Assembly (NCBI GenBank): GCA_937926025.1
Contig: CALANQ010000342.1
Location: 1-13,862, forward strand
DNA: 13,862 nt
Reading direction: 5' to 3'
DNA from: an uncultured Acidimicrobiales bacterium
GTDB lineage: Bacteria; Actinomycetota; Acidimicrobiia; Acidimicrobiales; Iamiaceae
Positions 5,300 through 12,567 of the stretch are shown here, one piece after another. Each line of letters opens with the position of its first letter. Within the stretch, counting starts at the first letter, position 1. The position numbers and the translations under genes were made by a program. The notes below the pieces were generated by a model that saw only the letters and a program-made list of their open reading frames with translations, did no database searches and was not told the DNA's origin.

Positions 5300-5305
5300 T
5301 ACCCT
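5300..5305 (+). promoter_or_regulatory. Candidate -10 box of the ABC transporter operon (leaderless type)
   Basis: TACCCT, then 7 nt, then ATG 5313. There is no Shine-Dalgarno before the start. Same geometry as the upstream ORF of cysteine dioxygenase. Only about 46 bp separate this box from the oppositely oriented serS box. Confidence 0.45.
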
Positions 5306-5312
5306 GACCCGG

Positions 5313-6305
5313 ATGCCCGCACTTGAGGTCACCGACCTCGTGATCACCTACGGCGACACGCGTGCCGTGAACGGGCTCACCTTCTCCGCCGAGGCCGGCG
5401 AGGTGCTGGCCGTCCTCGGCCCGAACGGCGCCGGCAAGACCTCCACCATCGAGTGCCTCGAGGGCTACCGCCGGCCCACCGACGGGCGGGTCCGGGTGCT
5501 GGGCCTGGACCCCATCGCCCAGCACGACCGGCTCGTGCCCCAGATCGGCGTCATGCTCCAGTCCGGGGGCGTCTACCCCGGCATCCGCCCCATCGAGGCG
5601 CTCGAGCTGCACGCCGCGTTCTACGCCGACCCGGCCGACCCGACGGAGCTGCTGGCCCGGGTGGGGCTCACCCACGTGCGCCGCAGCTCCTGGCGGCAGC
5701 TGTCCGGCGGCGAGCAGCAGCGCCTGTCGCTCGCGCTGGCCCTGGTGGGCAAGCCCCGCGTGGCGTTCCTCGACGAGCCCACCGCCGGCGTCGACGTCCA
5801 GGGCCGCCAGCTCATCCGCAGCACGGTGCGGGAGCTGGCCCAGGACGGCGTGTGCGTGGTGCTCACCACCCACGACCTCGACGAGGCCGAGAAGGTGTCG
5901 GACCGCGTCGTCATCATCGACCGCGGCCACCTCATCACCGTGGGCACCCCGGACCAGCTCATGGCGGCGGGCGGCAGCCGCGAGATCCGCTTCGGCGCGC
6001 CTCCCGGCATCGACACCGCTGCGCTCGGCAAGGTGCTGCTGGCCGCGGTGCACGAGACGTCGCCCGGCGAGTACCTCGTCGAGACCGATCCGTCGCCGGG
6101 CAACATCGCCGCCCTCACCAGCTGGCTGGCGGAGAAGGACCTGCCCCTGGCCGACATCCGGGCCGGGCGCCAGACGCTGGAGGACGTGTTCCTGCGCATG
6201 ACCGCCATCACCGGCGAGGTCCCGGCCGTCCGCATCGACACCCGGTCCAAGGACTCGGCGAAGGCCCGCACGGAGCGCCTGCGCGGCCGGCGGCGATCCG
6301 CGTGA
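5313..6305 (+). CDS. ABC-2 type transporter, ATP-binding subunit
   Basis: A 330-residue cytoplasmic ATPase. Seen: Walker A GPNGAGKTS (36-44), Q-loop Gln83, signature LSGGEQQRLSLA (130-141), Walker B RVAFLDEPTAGVD (149-161), H-loop His187 in TTHDLDEAE, then a C-terminal domain ending in the QTLEDVFLRMT motif (287-297), which is typical of drug/lipid exporter ATPases (CcmA/DrrA type), and a basic tail rich in Arg/Lys (311-329). It drives export by the membrane subunit that follows; the substrate is unknown. ATG 5313 is the first residue of homology and has a -10 box 7 nt upstream. It is divergent from serS. Confidence 0.94.
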   Translation: MPALEVTDLVITYGDTRAVNGLTFSAEAGEVLAVLGPNGAGKTSTIECLEGYRRPTDGRVRVLGLDPIAQHDRLVPQIGVMLQSGGVYPGIRPIEALELHAAFYADPADPTELLARVGLTHVRRSSWRQLSGGEQQRLSLALALVGKPRVAFLDEPTAGVDVQGRQLIRSTVRELAQDGVCVVLTTHDLDEAEKVSDRVVIIDRGHLITVGTPDQLMAAGGSREIRFGAPPGIDTAALGKVLLAAVHETSPGEYLVETDPSPGNIAALTSWLAEKDLPLADIRAGRQTLEDVFLRMTAITGEVPAVRIDTRSKDSAKARTERLRGRRRSA

Positions 6306-7057
6306 CGGCCCCGGCACCGGCCGCCGCCCCGCCCGCCAAGGCGTGGAAGGCCCAGACCCGCATCGAGCTGCTGCTCACCCTCCGCCGGGGCGAGTCCGTG
6401 CTGCTCACCTTCCTGATCCCGGTGGTGCTGCTGGCGTTCTTCGCCAACGTCGACGTGCTGCCCACCGGCGACGGCGACCCCATCGACTTCCTCTTCCCGG
6501 GCATCCTGGCGCTGGCCATCATGTCGACGGCGCTGGTGTCGGTGGCCATCGCCACCGGGTTCGAGCGCCAGATGGGCGTGCTCAAGCGGCTGGGCGCCAC
6601 CCCGCTCACCCGCCGGCAGCTGCTGGGCGCCAAGACCGCCGCCGTGGTGGTCATCGAGGCCCTGCAGGTGGGCGTGCTGCTGATCGAGGGGTTCATCCTC
6701 GGCTTCCGCTTCTCCGCCCCGTCGCTGGGCCTGGCGCTGGTGGGCGCGGTGCTGGCCACCGTGGCCTTCGCCGGCATCGGCCTGCTGATGGCCGGCACCC
6801 TTCCGGCCCTCACCACGCTGGCTGCCGCCAACGGGCTGTACCTCCTGCTGCTCCTGGTCAGCGGCATGGTCTTCCCGCTGGACGAGCTGCCGTCGGGTCT
6901 GCAGGCCGTGGCCGAGCTGCTGCCGTCGACGGCGCTGGCCCAGGTGTTCCACGGCGCGCTCGGCGACGCCACCGTCCCGACGTCGGCCATCGTGGTGCTG
7001 TTCGTCTGGGCGGTCGCGGCCCCGCTGGCCGCCGCCCGCTGGTTCCGCTGGGAGTAG
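6302..7057 (+). CDS. ABC-2 type transporter, permease subunit
   Basis: A 251-residue membrane protein. Seen: a Pro/Ala-rich cytoplasmic N-terminus, then about six membrane segments at roughly 33-50, 63-85, 112-136, 142-166, 170-191 and 229-246. The conserved cytoplasmic loop ERQMGVLKRLGATPLTRRQLLGAK (88-111) after the second segment is typical of ABC-2 permeases. GTG start at 6302 overlaps the ATPase stop in GTGA, so the two are coupled and probably made in equal amounts. The functional exporter would be a dimer of each subunit. Substrate (drug, lipid, polymer) cannot be inferred from the neighbours. Confidence 0.92.
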   Translation: MTAPAPAAAPPAKAWKAQTRIELLLTLRRGESVLLTFLIPVVLLAFFANVDVLPTGDGDPIDFLFPGILALAIMSTALVSVAIATGFERQMGVLKRLGATPLTRRQLLGAKTAAVVVIEALQVGVLLIEGFILGFRFSAPSLGLALVGAVLATVAFAGIGLLMAGTLPALTTLAAANGLYLLLLLVSGMVFPLDELPSGLQAVAELLPSTALAQVFHGALGDATVPTSAIVVLFVWAVAAPLAAARWFRWE

Positions 7058-7063
7058 GCACCC

Positions 7064-7124
7064 GCCCGGACGCTGCGCCCGGGTCGCCGGTCGCCGACCG
7101 CTGACCGCTGACCGCTGACCGGCG
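7064..7124. terminator. Candidate bidirectional terminator region between convergent genes
   Basis: Two structures lie between the permease stop (7057) and the purM stop (7139): CCCGG (7065-7069) pairing with CCGGG (7079-7083), and a perfect 8-bp inverted repeat CGCCGGTC (7085-7092)/GACCGGCG (7117-7124). Their position between two converging genes suits termination from both sides. Neither has a U tract. Confidence 0.4.
7096..7121. repeat. Tandem heptamer GACCGCT, 3.7 copies
   Basis: GACCGCT occurs at 7096, 7103 and 7110, followed by GACCG at 7117-7121. It occupies the loop of the inverted repeat 7085-7124. This is a short, exact microsatellite-like array in an intergenic site, expected to vary in copy number between strains. 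Confidence 0.85.
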
Positions 7125-7138
7125 CCCGCGGGAGCCGG

Positions 7139-8173
7139 TCAGGACGAGAAGGTGACTTGCCCGGTGCCCTTGGTGACCTGGCCGAGCTCCACGGCCCGCT
7201 GACCGTTGCTGCGGAGCACGTCGAGAGCCCGGTAGACCTCGTCCTGGGGGACGACGACCACCATGCCGATGCCCAGGTTGAACACCCGGCGCATCTCGTC
7301 CTGGTCGATCTCGCCGAGGCGGCGGATCTCGGCGAAGATCCGCGGCTCCTCCCAGGCCTTGGTGTCGACGGCGACGTCGACCCCCTTGGGGAGCACGCGC
7401 ACCAGGTTCCCGGCCAGGCCGCCGCCGGTGACGTGGCACACGGCCCGGACCTCGACGGCGCGCTGCAGGGCGAGGATGGCGGGCGCGTAGATCACCGACG
7501 GGGTCAGCAGCTCCTCGGCCAGCGTGTGGTGCGCGCCGGGGAAGGCGGGGCCGTCGAGCGGCAGCTGGGCCTTGTCGAGCAGGACGTGGCGGGCGAGCGA
7601 GTAGCCGTTGGAACGGATGCCCGGCGACGGCAGCCCGATCATCACGTCGCCCGCGCGGACGTGCTCGCCGGTGATCAGCTGGTCGCGCTCGGCCACCCCC
7701 ACGGCGAAGCCGACCAGGTCGAACTCGCCGGGGTCCATGGCGCCGGGGTGCTCCGCCATCTCGCCGCCGATCAGCGCGCACCCGGCCTGGCGGCAGCCCT
7801 CGGCCACGCCCTCGACGAGCTGCTCGATGTGATCGGGGTCGAGCTTGCCGACGGCGATGTAGTCCAGGAAGAACAGCGGCTCGGCGCCCTGGCAGACCAG
7901 GTCGTCGACGCACATGGCCACCAGGTCGACGCCGATGGTGTCGAAGCGGCCCGACGCCTGGGCGATGAGCGCCTTGGTGCCGACGCCGTCGGTGGACGAC
8001 ACCAGGACCGGGTGGCGGTAGCGGTGGTTGGCGAACGAGAACAGGCCGCCGAACCCACCGATGTCGCCGATGACCTCGGGTCGGAACGTGGAGCGCACCT
8101 TGTCCTTGATGCGCTGGACCGCTTCCTCACCCGCCTCGATGCTCACACCAGCGGCTTCGTACGTCTCACCCAT
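7139..8173 (-). CDS. purM: Phosphoribosylformylglycinamidine cyclo-ligase PurM (AIR synthetase)
   Basis: A 344-residue cytoplasmic enzyme that closes formylglycinamidine ribonucleotide to aminoimidazole ribonucleotide using ATP, the fifth step of purine synthesis. Seen: LVSSTDGVGTKALIA (57-71), CVDDLVCQGAEPLFFLDYIA (88-107), LIGGEMAEHPG (134-144), GLPSPGIRSNGYSLAR (180-195), HVTGGGLAGNLVR (247-259) and FNLGIGMVVVV (298-308). All ATP- and substrate-site elements look intact and the length is typical. ATG 8173 is chosen for the good AAGGA site upstream and family fit. It follows purF by 46 nt, so the two purine genes form an operon. Confidence 0.97.
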   Translation of the reverse strand: MGETYEAAGVSIEAGEEAVQRIKDKVRSTFRPEVIGDIGGFGGLFSFANHRYRHPVLVSSTDGVGTKALIAQASGRFDTIGVDLVAMCVDDLVCQGAEPLFFLDYIAVGKLDPDHIEQLVEGVAEGCRQAGCALIGGEMAEHPGAMDPGEFDLVGFAVGVAERDQLITGEHVRAGDVMIGLPSPGIRSNGYSLARHVLLDKAQLPLDGPAFPGAHHTLAEELLTPSVIYAPAILALQRAVEVRAVCHVTGGGLAGNLVRVLPKGVDVAVDTKAWEEPRIFAEIRRLGEIDQDEMRRVFNLGIGMVVVVPQDEVYRALDVLRSNGQRAVELGQVTKGTGQVTFSS

Positions 8174-8182
8174 CAGGCGGGA

Positions 8183-8187
8183 TCCTT
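8183..8187 (-). promoter_or_regulatory. Ribosome binding site of purM, inside a six-codon mini-ORF
   Basis: AAGGA on the minus strand, 9 nt before ATG 8173. It lies within ATGAAGAAGGATCCCGCCTGA (8193-8173; reads M-K-K-D-P-A), whose TGA overlaps the purM ATG as TGATG. Confidence 0.6.
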
Positions 8188-8219
8188 CTTCATCGGGTCG
8201 AACGGGGAACGAGCGGGGG

Positions 8220-9820
8220 CTACTGGTCCTGGCGGGCTTCGTCGGCCGGGAGCAGGCTGCTGCCGAACAGTCCCTCGGTGGTGACCGGGACCGGCGTGGG
8301 GTCGCACCCGGCACCGCCCAGCGCATCGTCGGTCTCCAGCACGCCCTTGCTCAGCGTGACGGGCACGTCGACCGGGTAGTTGCCGGTGAAGCAGGCGTCG
8401 CAGAACCCGGCGCCGCTGGTGCCGGTGGAGGCGATGAGCCGGTCGAGGGTGATGAACGCGATGGAGTCCACGTTCAGGAACGCCCGGATCTGGTCCAGCT
8501 CGAGGTTGGCGGCCAGCAGCTCGGAGCGCTCGCCGGTGTCGATGCCGTAGAAGCACGACCACTTGATGGGCGGCGAGGTGAGCCGGAGGTGGACCTCCTT
8601 GACGCCGGCCTCGCGCAGCATCTTGACCAGCTGCTTCTGGGTGGTGCCGCGCACGACGGAGTCGTCGACCACCACCACCCGCTTGCCCTGGAGGTTCTCC
8701 TTGAGCGGGTTGAGCTTCATGCGCACGCCCAGCGCCCGCATCTCCTGGGAGGGGGCGATGAACGTGCGGCCGATGTAGCGGTTCTTCACCAGGCCCTGGC
8801 CGTACGGGATGCCGCTGGCGCGGGCGTAGCCCTCGGCAGCGGGGATGCCGGACTCCGGCACGCCCATGACCATGTCGGCCTCAACCGGAGCCTGCTCGGC
8901 GAGCAGCTCGCCCTGGCGCACCCGGGCGAAGTGGACGCTCTTGCCGTAGAGGCGGGTGTCGGGGCGGGCGAAGTAGACGAACTCGAAGACGCAGAGCTTC
9001 GGGTTGAGCCGATCGGCCGGGAACGGGCGGGCGGAGCGCACGCCCTCGGCGTCGATGACCACCATCTCGCCCGGTTCGATCTCCCGGACGAAGTCCGCAC
9101 CGACCACGTCGAGCGCTGGTGACTCCGACGCCAGGACCCAGCCGCCGTGCTCCAGCCGGCCGAGGCACAGGGGCCGGAACCCGTTGGGGTCGCGGATGCC
9201 GATGATGCGGTGCTCGTCCATGAGCACCAGCGAGAACGCGCCCTGCAGGTGGGGCAGCACGTTCATGAGCGCCGCATCGAGCGTGGGCACCGGCAGCGAG
9301 GCGTCGTGCTCGCGCTCCTGGCCCTGGCGCTCCAGCTCGAGGGCGACGAGCTCGGCCACCAGGTCGCTGTCGCTGGCCACCGTGCCCGGCAGCATCCCGG
9401 CCTCCTCGGCCAGCTCGCCGGTGTTCACCAGGTTGCCGTTGTGGCCGAGGGCGAACTGGGTGGCGCCCGACGCCCGGTACACCGGCTGGGCGTTGCGCCA
9501 CGAGCTGGACCCGGTGGTGGAGTACCGCGTGTGGCCGATGGCGAGGTGGCCGGTGAGCGGGGCGAGGGTCCGGTCGTCGAACACGTGGGCGACGAGGCCC
9601 ATGTCCTTCACGACCGTGATGTCCTCGTAGTCGCTGACGCCATGCCCGCCGCCTCCTGGCCGCGGTGCTGCAGGGCGTACAGGCCCAGGTAGGTCATGTG
9701 GGCGACGGGCTGGTTCGGCGCGTAGACGCCGAACACACCGCACGCCTCCTTGGGCGAGTCGTCGCTGGGATCCCGGAGGTCGGCGGGGACAGCTCCAGGC
9801 ACGCGCACGGGCCCCATCAT
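8220..9820 (-). pseudogene. purF: Amidophosphoribosyltransferase PurF, interrupted by a one-base frameshift
   Basis: PurF makes phosphoribosylamine from PRPP and glutamine, the first committed purine step. Joined across the frameshift it gives about 533 residues, the usual length. The N-terminal part (9820-9638) has a propeptide, the nucleophile in KEACGVFGVYAP (Cys27) and YALQHRGQEAAGMA. The rest (9638-8220) has RYSTTG, GHNGNLVNTGE, PRPP motif VVVVDDSVVRGTT (about 382-394) and four cysteines (about 277, 423, 474, 477) that match the iron-sulfur ligands of Bacillus-type PurF. The frame changes by -1 between ATGGCG and GTCAGC at 9643-9633: one base (probably G or C) is missing. Read literally, the first frame stops at TGA about 33 nt later, losing the enzyme. 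Everything else is well conserved, so a sequencing or assembly error, or a very recent mutation, is likely. Start ATG 9820 or 9817 is uncertain; no clear ribosome binding site. Confidence 0.9.
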
Positions 9821-9892
9821 CGCACGCCCGGCCCCGAGTTCCACCCTTCCCGCGTCCGCTCCACCGGGTGGCGCCTGTGTGAAGCTCGTCCG

Positions 9893-11932
9893 ATGGCTGC
9901 GCCTGCCGCCGGGGACGGCGGAGCCCCCGACCTGTCACCGGTCGCGTACCGGTGGCTGCTGGCGATCTCAGTGCTCGGCGGCCTGTGGCTGACGCACAAG
10001 GGCTTCCTCGCCCGCACCCCGGCGGGGACCGACGTGATGGCCCACGTGGCCCGGACCGACGCCGGCATGCACCTGCTGCGCCAGGGCCGCACCGACGGCT
10101 GGTTCCCCGTGTTCGGCTCCGGCTACCGGCTGTTCGCCGTCTACGGCCCAGGGCTGACCCTGGCCTCGGCCGCGGTACGGGTGGCGTCGCTGGGCGTGGT
10201 CCACCCGGCCCGATCGTTCGCCGTGCTCGGGTCGGTGTCCATCGCCCTGCTGCCACCGACGATGGCCGTGCTGTGCCGGGAGCTGGGGCTGACCCGTCGG
10301 GCCGCGGCCATCGCCGGGGTGCTCACCTTGTTCGTGGGGGCCTCGGTGGGCGGCGGCCTGGCCGGGCTGTACGCCGTGGGCCTCGTGCCCCAGGCGGTGG
10401 CGGCGCCGGCGCAGCTCCTGGTGCTGGCGGGGCTCGTGCGGATCGTCCGCACCGGCTCGCTCCGGGTGGCGGCGGCAACCGCGCTGGGCGTGGGCTGGCT
10501 GCTGATCCTCCACCCCATCTCCCTGCTGGTGCTGGTGGTGGTCGCCCCGGGCCTGGTGCTGACGGTGCGCCGGCCGTGGGCCGGGCGCCACCTGCTCCTC
10601 GCCGTCGGGAGCGGCGCCTGGGGGGCGGCGGTCGCCGCGTTCTGGCTGGTGCCCGCCATCCGGGAGCGGGCCCTGCGGGGCGAGCTGTCGGCGTTCGACA
10701 CGCCGTCGCTGGGCCGGCGCCTGGGCGACGTGCTGGCCGGTGACGTGCTCTACCCGACGTTCCTGGCGGTGGCCGTGGCCGTCGCCCTGGCGCTGGCCCT
10801 CGGCCGGGCGACCCGCCCCGGATCGCCGCGGCGCTGGCTGGCCGCGCCGCTCACCGGCCTGGCGTACCTGGTGGCCGCCCACCTGATCGAGGCGGCCGGC
10901 TGGGCGCCCCGGGAGCTGTGGGTGCAGCTGCCGAACCGCGGGCTGGTGCTGGCCGGCTCGCTCCTCCTGCTGCCCCTCGCGGTGGTGCTGGCTGACGGGC
11001 TCGCCCACCTCCGCCCGCCCCTCGCCCTCCGGACCACCGCGGCCCTCGTCGTGGGCCTCGCCGCCCTGTCGCCGTTCCTCCTGAGCGGGCCGCTGGACCC
11101 GCGTCAGTCCGCGCCGGCGCCCACCCCCGACCTGCAGGCCGTCGGCCGGTTGGCGAAGGCCGACGTGGCCCTCCCCTCCCGCGTGCTGTTCGTGGAGCCG
11201 TCGCCGTTCGTCCCGCTCGGCACCTCGGAGCCGGTGCGGTGGCTGGCCAGCGCGTCGGGCCGCAACACAGCCCAGCTCTACTTCGCCGAGGCCACCCGCC
11301 ACCCGGGGGCCGGGGTGCTCCCGGCCCGGGTCCTGGCCACGCTCTCGCCTGCCGATGCCCTCGGCCCCATCCGGCGGGCCGGCATCACCCACGTGGTGGT
11401 CACCACGCCGGATCCGGCCCGCCGGCTCGACGGCCAGGCCGGGTACCGCCTCATCGAGACCGACGGTCCGCTCGCCGTCTACGAGGTCCTGCCCGACGCC
11501 GGTGCCCCCGACGTGGCCGACCTCCTCCAGCCCGACGGCGACGCGCTCCGCCCACCCACCGCCCGCCTCGAGGCCGACCTGGTGGATGCCGACACCGAGT
11601 CCTACCGTTGGCAGGTGGATGCGGACCCTGGCCCGGGGGCGGCGTCGGCGCTCGACACCGTCGTGGTCGCGCCCGTCGCCGAGGACCCCGGGTGGCACGC
11701 CACCGTCGACGGCCGGCGCGTGCCGGTCACGGCGTCGAGCGAGGGGCTCGTGCGCTTCGCCGTCCCGCCCGGCCAGCACGATGTCCGGCTGGTGTTCACC
11801 GGTGCCCGCAACGACGGCCCCGCGCTCGTGGTCAGCGCCGTCGCCGGGGCCGCCGCGCTGGTCGTGCTCGGCCGAGAGGCCCGGGCGCGCCTCCGAGGGC
11901 GGCGGCGGGGCGCCGGTACCATCACCGCGTGA
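9893..11932 (+). CDS. Large polytopic membrane protein, PTPS-related/YfhO-like (probable GT-C-type fold)
   Basis: A 679-residue membrane protein. Seen: about eleven to twelve hydrophobic segments between residues 18 and 400, with an extracytoplasmic-looking first loop holding TDVMAHVARTDAGM (46-59), an Asp/His-bearing loop as in GT-C glycosyltransferases. A soluble region follows (about 401-640), ending in DPGWHATVDGRRVPV...GLVRFAVPPGQHDVRLVF (598-635), which resembles the C-terminal jelly-roll of YfhO-like proteins (GW.A.VDG...G.H.V...). A last membrane helix (643-661) and an Arg-rich tail follow. From memory this fits membrane proteins annotated 6-pyruvoyl-tetrahydropterin synthase-related. 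It probably transfers or modifies a cell-envelope glycan from a lipid-linked sugar; this is inference. ATG 9893 is the only sensible start. It is divergent from purF and coupled to the next gene by GTGA overlap. Confidence 0.8.
   Translation: MAAPAAGDGGAPDLSPVAYRWLLAISVLGGLWLTHKGFLARTPAGTDVMAHVARTDAGMHLLRQGRTDGWFPVFGSGYRLFAVYGPGLTLASAAVRVASLGVVHPARSFAVLGSVSIALLPPTMAVLCRELGLTRRAAAIAGVLTLFVGASVGGGLAGLYAVGLVPQAVAAPAQLLVLAGLVRIVRTGSLRVAAATALGVGWLLILHPISLLVLVVVAPGLVLTVRRPWAGRHLLLAVGSGAWGAAVAAFWLVPAIRERALRGELSAFDTPSLGRRLGDVLAGDVLYPTFLAVAVAVALALALGRATRPGSPRRWLAAPLTGLAYLVAAHLIEAAGWAPRELWVQLPNRGLVLAGSLLLLPLAVVLADGLAHLRPPLALRTTAALVVGLAALSPFLLSGPLDPRQSAPAPTPDLQAVGRLAKADVALPSRVLFVEPSPFVPLGTSEPVRWLASASGRNTAQLYFAEATRHPGAGVLPARVLATLSPADALGPIRRAGITHVVVTTPDPARRLDGQAGYRLIETDGPLAVYEVLPDAGAPDVADLLQPDGDALRPPTARLEADLVDADTESYRWQVDADPGPGAASALDTVVVAPVAEDPGWHATVDGRRVPVTASSEGLVRFAVPPGQHDVRLVFTGARNDGPALVVSAVAGAAALVVLGREARARLRGRRRGAGTITA
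11917..11922 (+). promoter_or_regulatory. Candidate internal -10 box before the 212-aa gene
   Basis: TACCAT, then 6 nt, then GTG 11929. It lies inside the last codons of the membrane protein gene. The geometry matches the leaderless boxes elsewhere in the window, so the downstream gene may have its own leaderless transcript besides read-through. No -35 is visible. Confidence 0.35.
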
Positions 11933-12567
11933 CCGACCCGCTGCGGCTCCGCCTCGACGCCGCCCCCGACCTCGAGGCCGGCTGGGTCACCGAGCTGGTG
12001 GCCGCGGTCGTGTCGGGCCGGGGGTGGCGGCTGGCCGAGCCCGGACCGGATCGTCCCGATGCGGTGGTGCAGGTGGTCCCGCTGGGCACCGACCCGGGCC
12101 CGGTGGACGAGCCGGTCGTGGTGATCCGGGTCGAACCGGGCACGCCCCGCAGCCCGATCGTCGAGGAGTCCGAGCCGCACCTGACGCCCCGGGTGGACCT
12201 CACGGTCGGAGCCTTCCGCGCCCGGCGCAACCAGCGGATCACCCTCGACGCGCTGGAGCGGTTCGTGGACCGCGTCGAGCGCACCCGGCCCGAACCGCTC
12301 GACGAGGACGACCGCCTGGACCCGGCCGAGGCCGTGGCCCGCCGCGACGCCGCCGGCATCGTCGCCGAGAACGAGGCGCTCATCGCCGCCGTCGACGCCT
12401 GGCTGGCCCGGGCCGCGATGACCGCCGAGACCGCCCGGGCCGTGGCCGCCGACCGAGCCATCCTCGCCGCCGCCCTCACCGCCCCGACGCTGGACCTGGT
12501 CATCGCCGAGCGGGCCGCCGGGCGCCTTGCGGGTGCGGTGGCGGGGGATCAGCCGCCCGAGGTGTAG
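11929..12567 (+). CDS. Protein of unknown function (212 residues), coupled to the membrane protein
   Basis: I do not recognise this family. Seen: a soluble, Asp/Glu/Arg/Ala-rich protein without signal peptide or membrane helix. Residues 1-70 look like an alpha/beta domain (helix ELVAAVVSGRGW, strands AVVQVVPL and PVVVIRVEPG). Residues 85-120 hold a basic patch (VGAFRARRNQRITLDALERF). The second half (about 131-205) is almost all helical, with Ala-rich heptad-like stretches that may form a helical bundle or coiled coil. GTG 11929 overlaps the previous stop in GTGA. Its 3' end overlaps dusB tail to tail by 19 bp. The coupling suggests a cytoplasmic partner of the membrane protein, but nothing in the sequence proves it. 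Confidence 0.8.
   Translation: MTDPLRLRLDAAPDLEAGWVTELVAAVVSGRGWRLAEPGPDRPDAVVQVVPLGTDPGPVDEPVVVIRVEPGTPRSPIVEESEPHLTPRVDLTVGAFRARRNQRITLDALERFVDRVERTRPEPLDEDDRLDPAEAVARRDAAGIVAENEALIAAVDAWLARAAMTAETARAVAADRAILAAALTAPTLDLVIAERAAGRLAGAVAGDQPPEV

Noticed and set aside
5283..5305. TTGCTC as the -35 for the ABC operon
   Set aside because: The spacing to TACCCT is only 11 nt, too short for a normal promoter.
3957..6317. A 786-codon open frame on the minus strand
   Set aside because: It runs antisense to the ABC ATPase and out of frame through serS. Its translation is Arg/His/Pro-rich and low in complexity, as expected of shadow frames at this GC content.
9861..9871. CCACC-G-GGTGG palindrome between purF and the membrane protein gene as an operator
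   Set aside because: Five-base GC arms are common by chance here, and no matching promoter boxes were visible around it.
9968..11779. A 603-codon minus-strand frame opposite the membrane protein
   Set aside because: The composition is rich in Gln/His/Gly/Arg without motifs, a mirror of the hydrophobic codons on the other strand.
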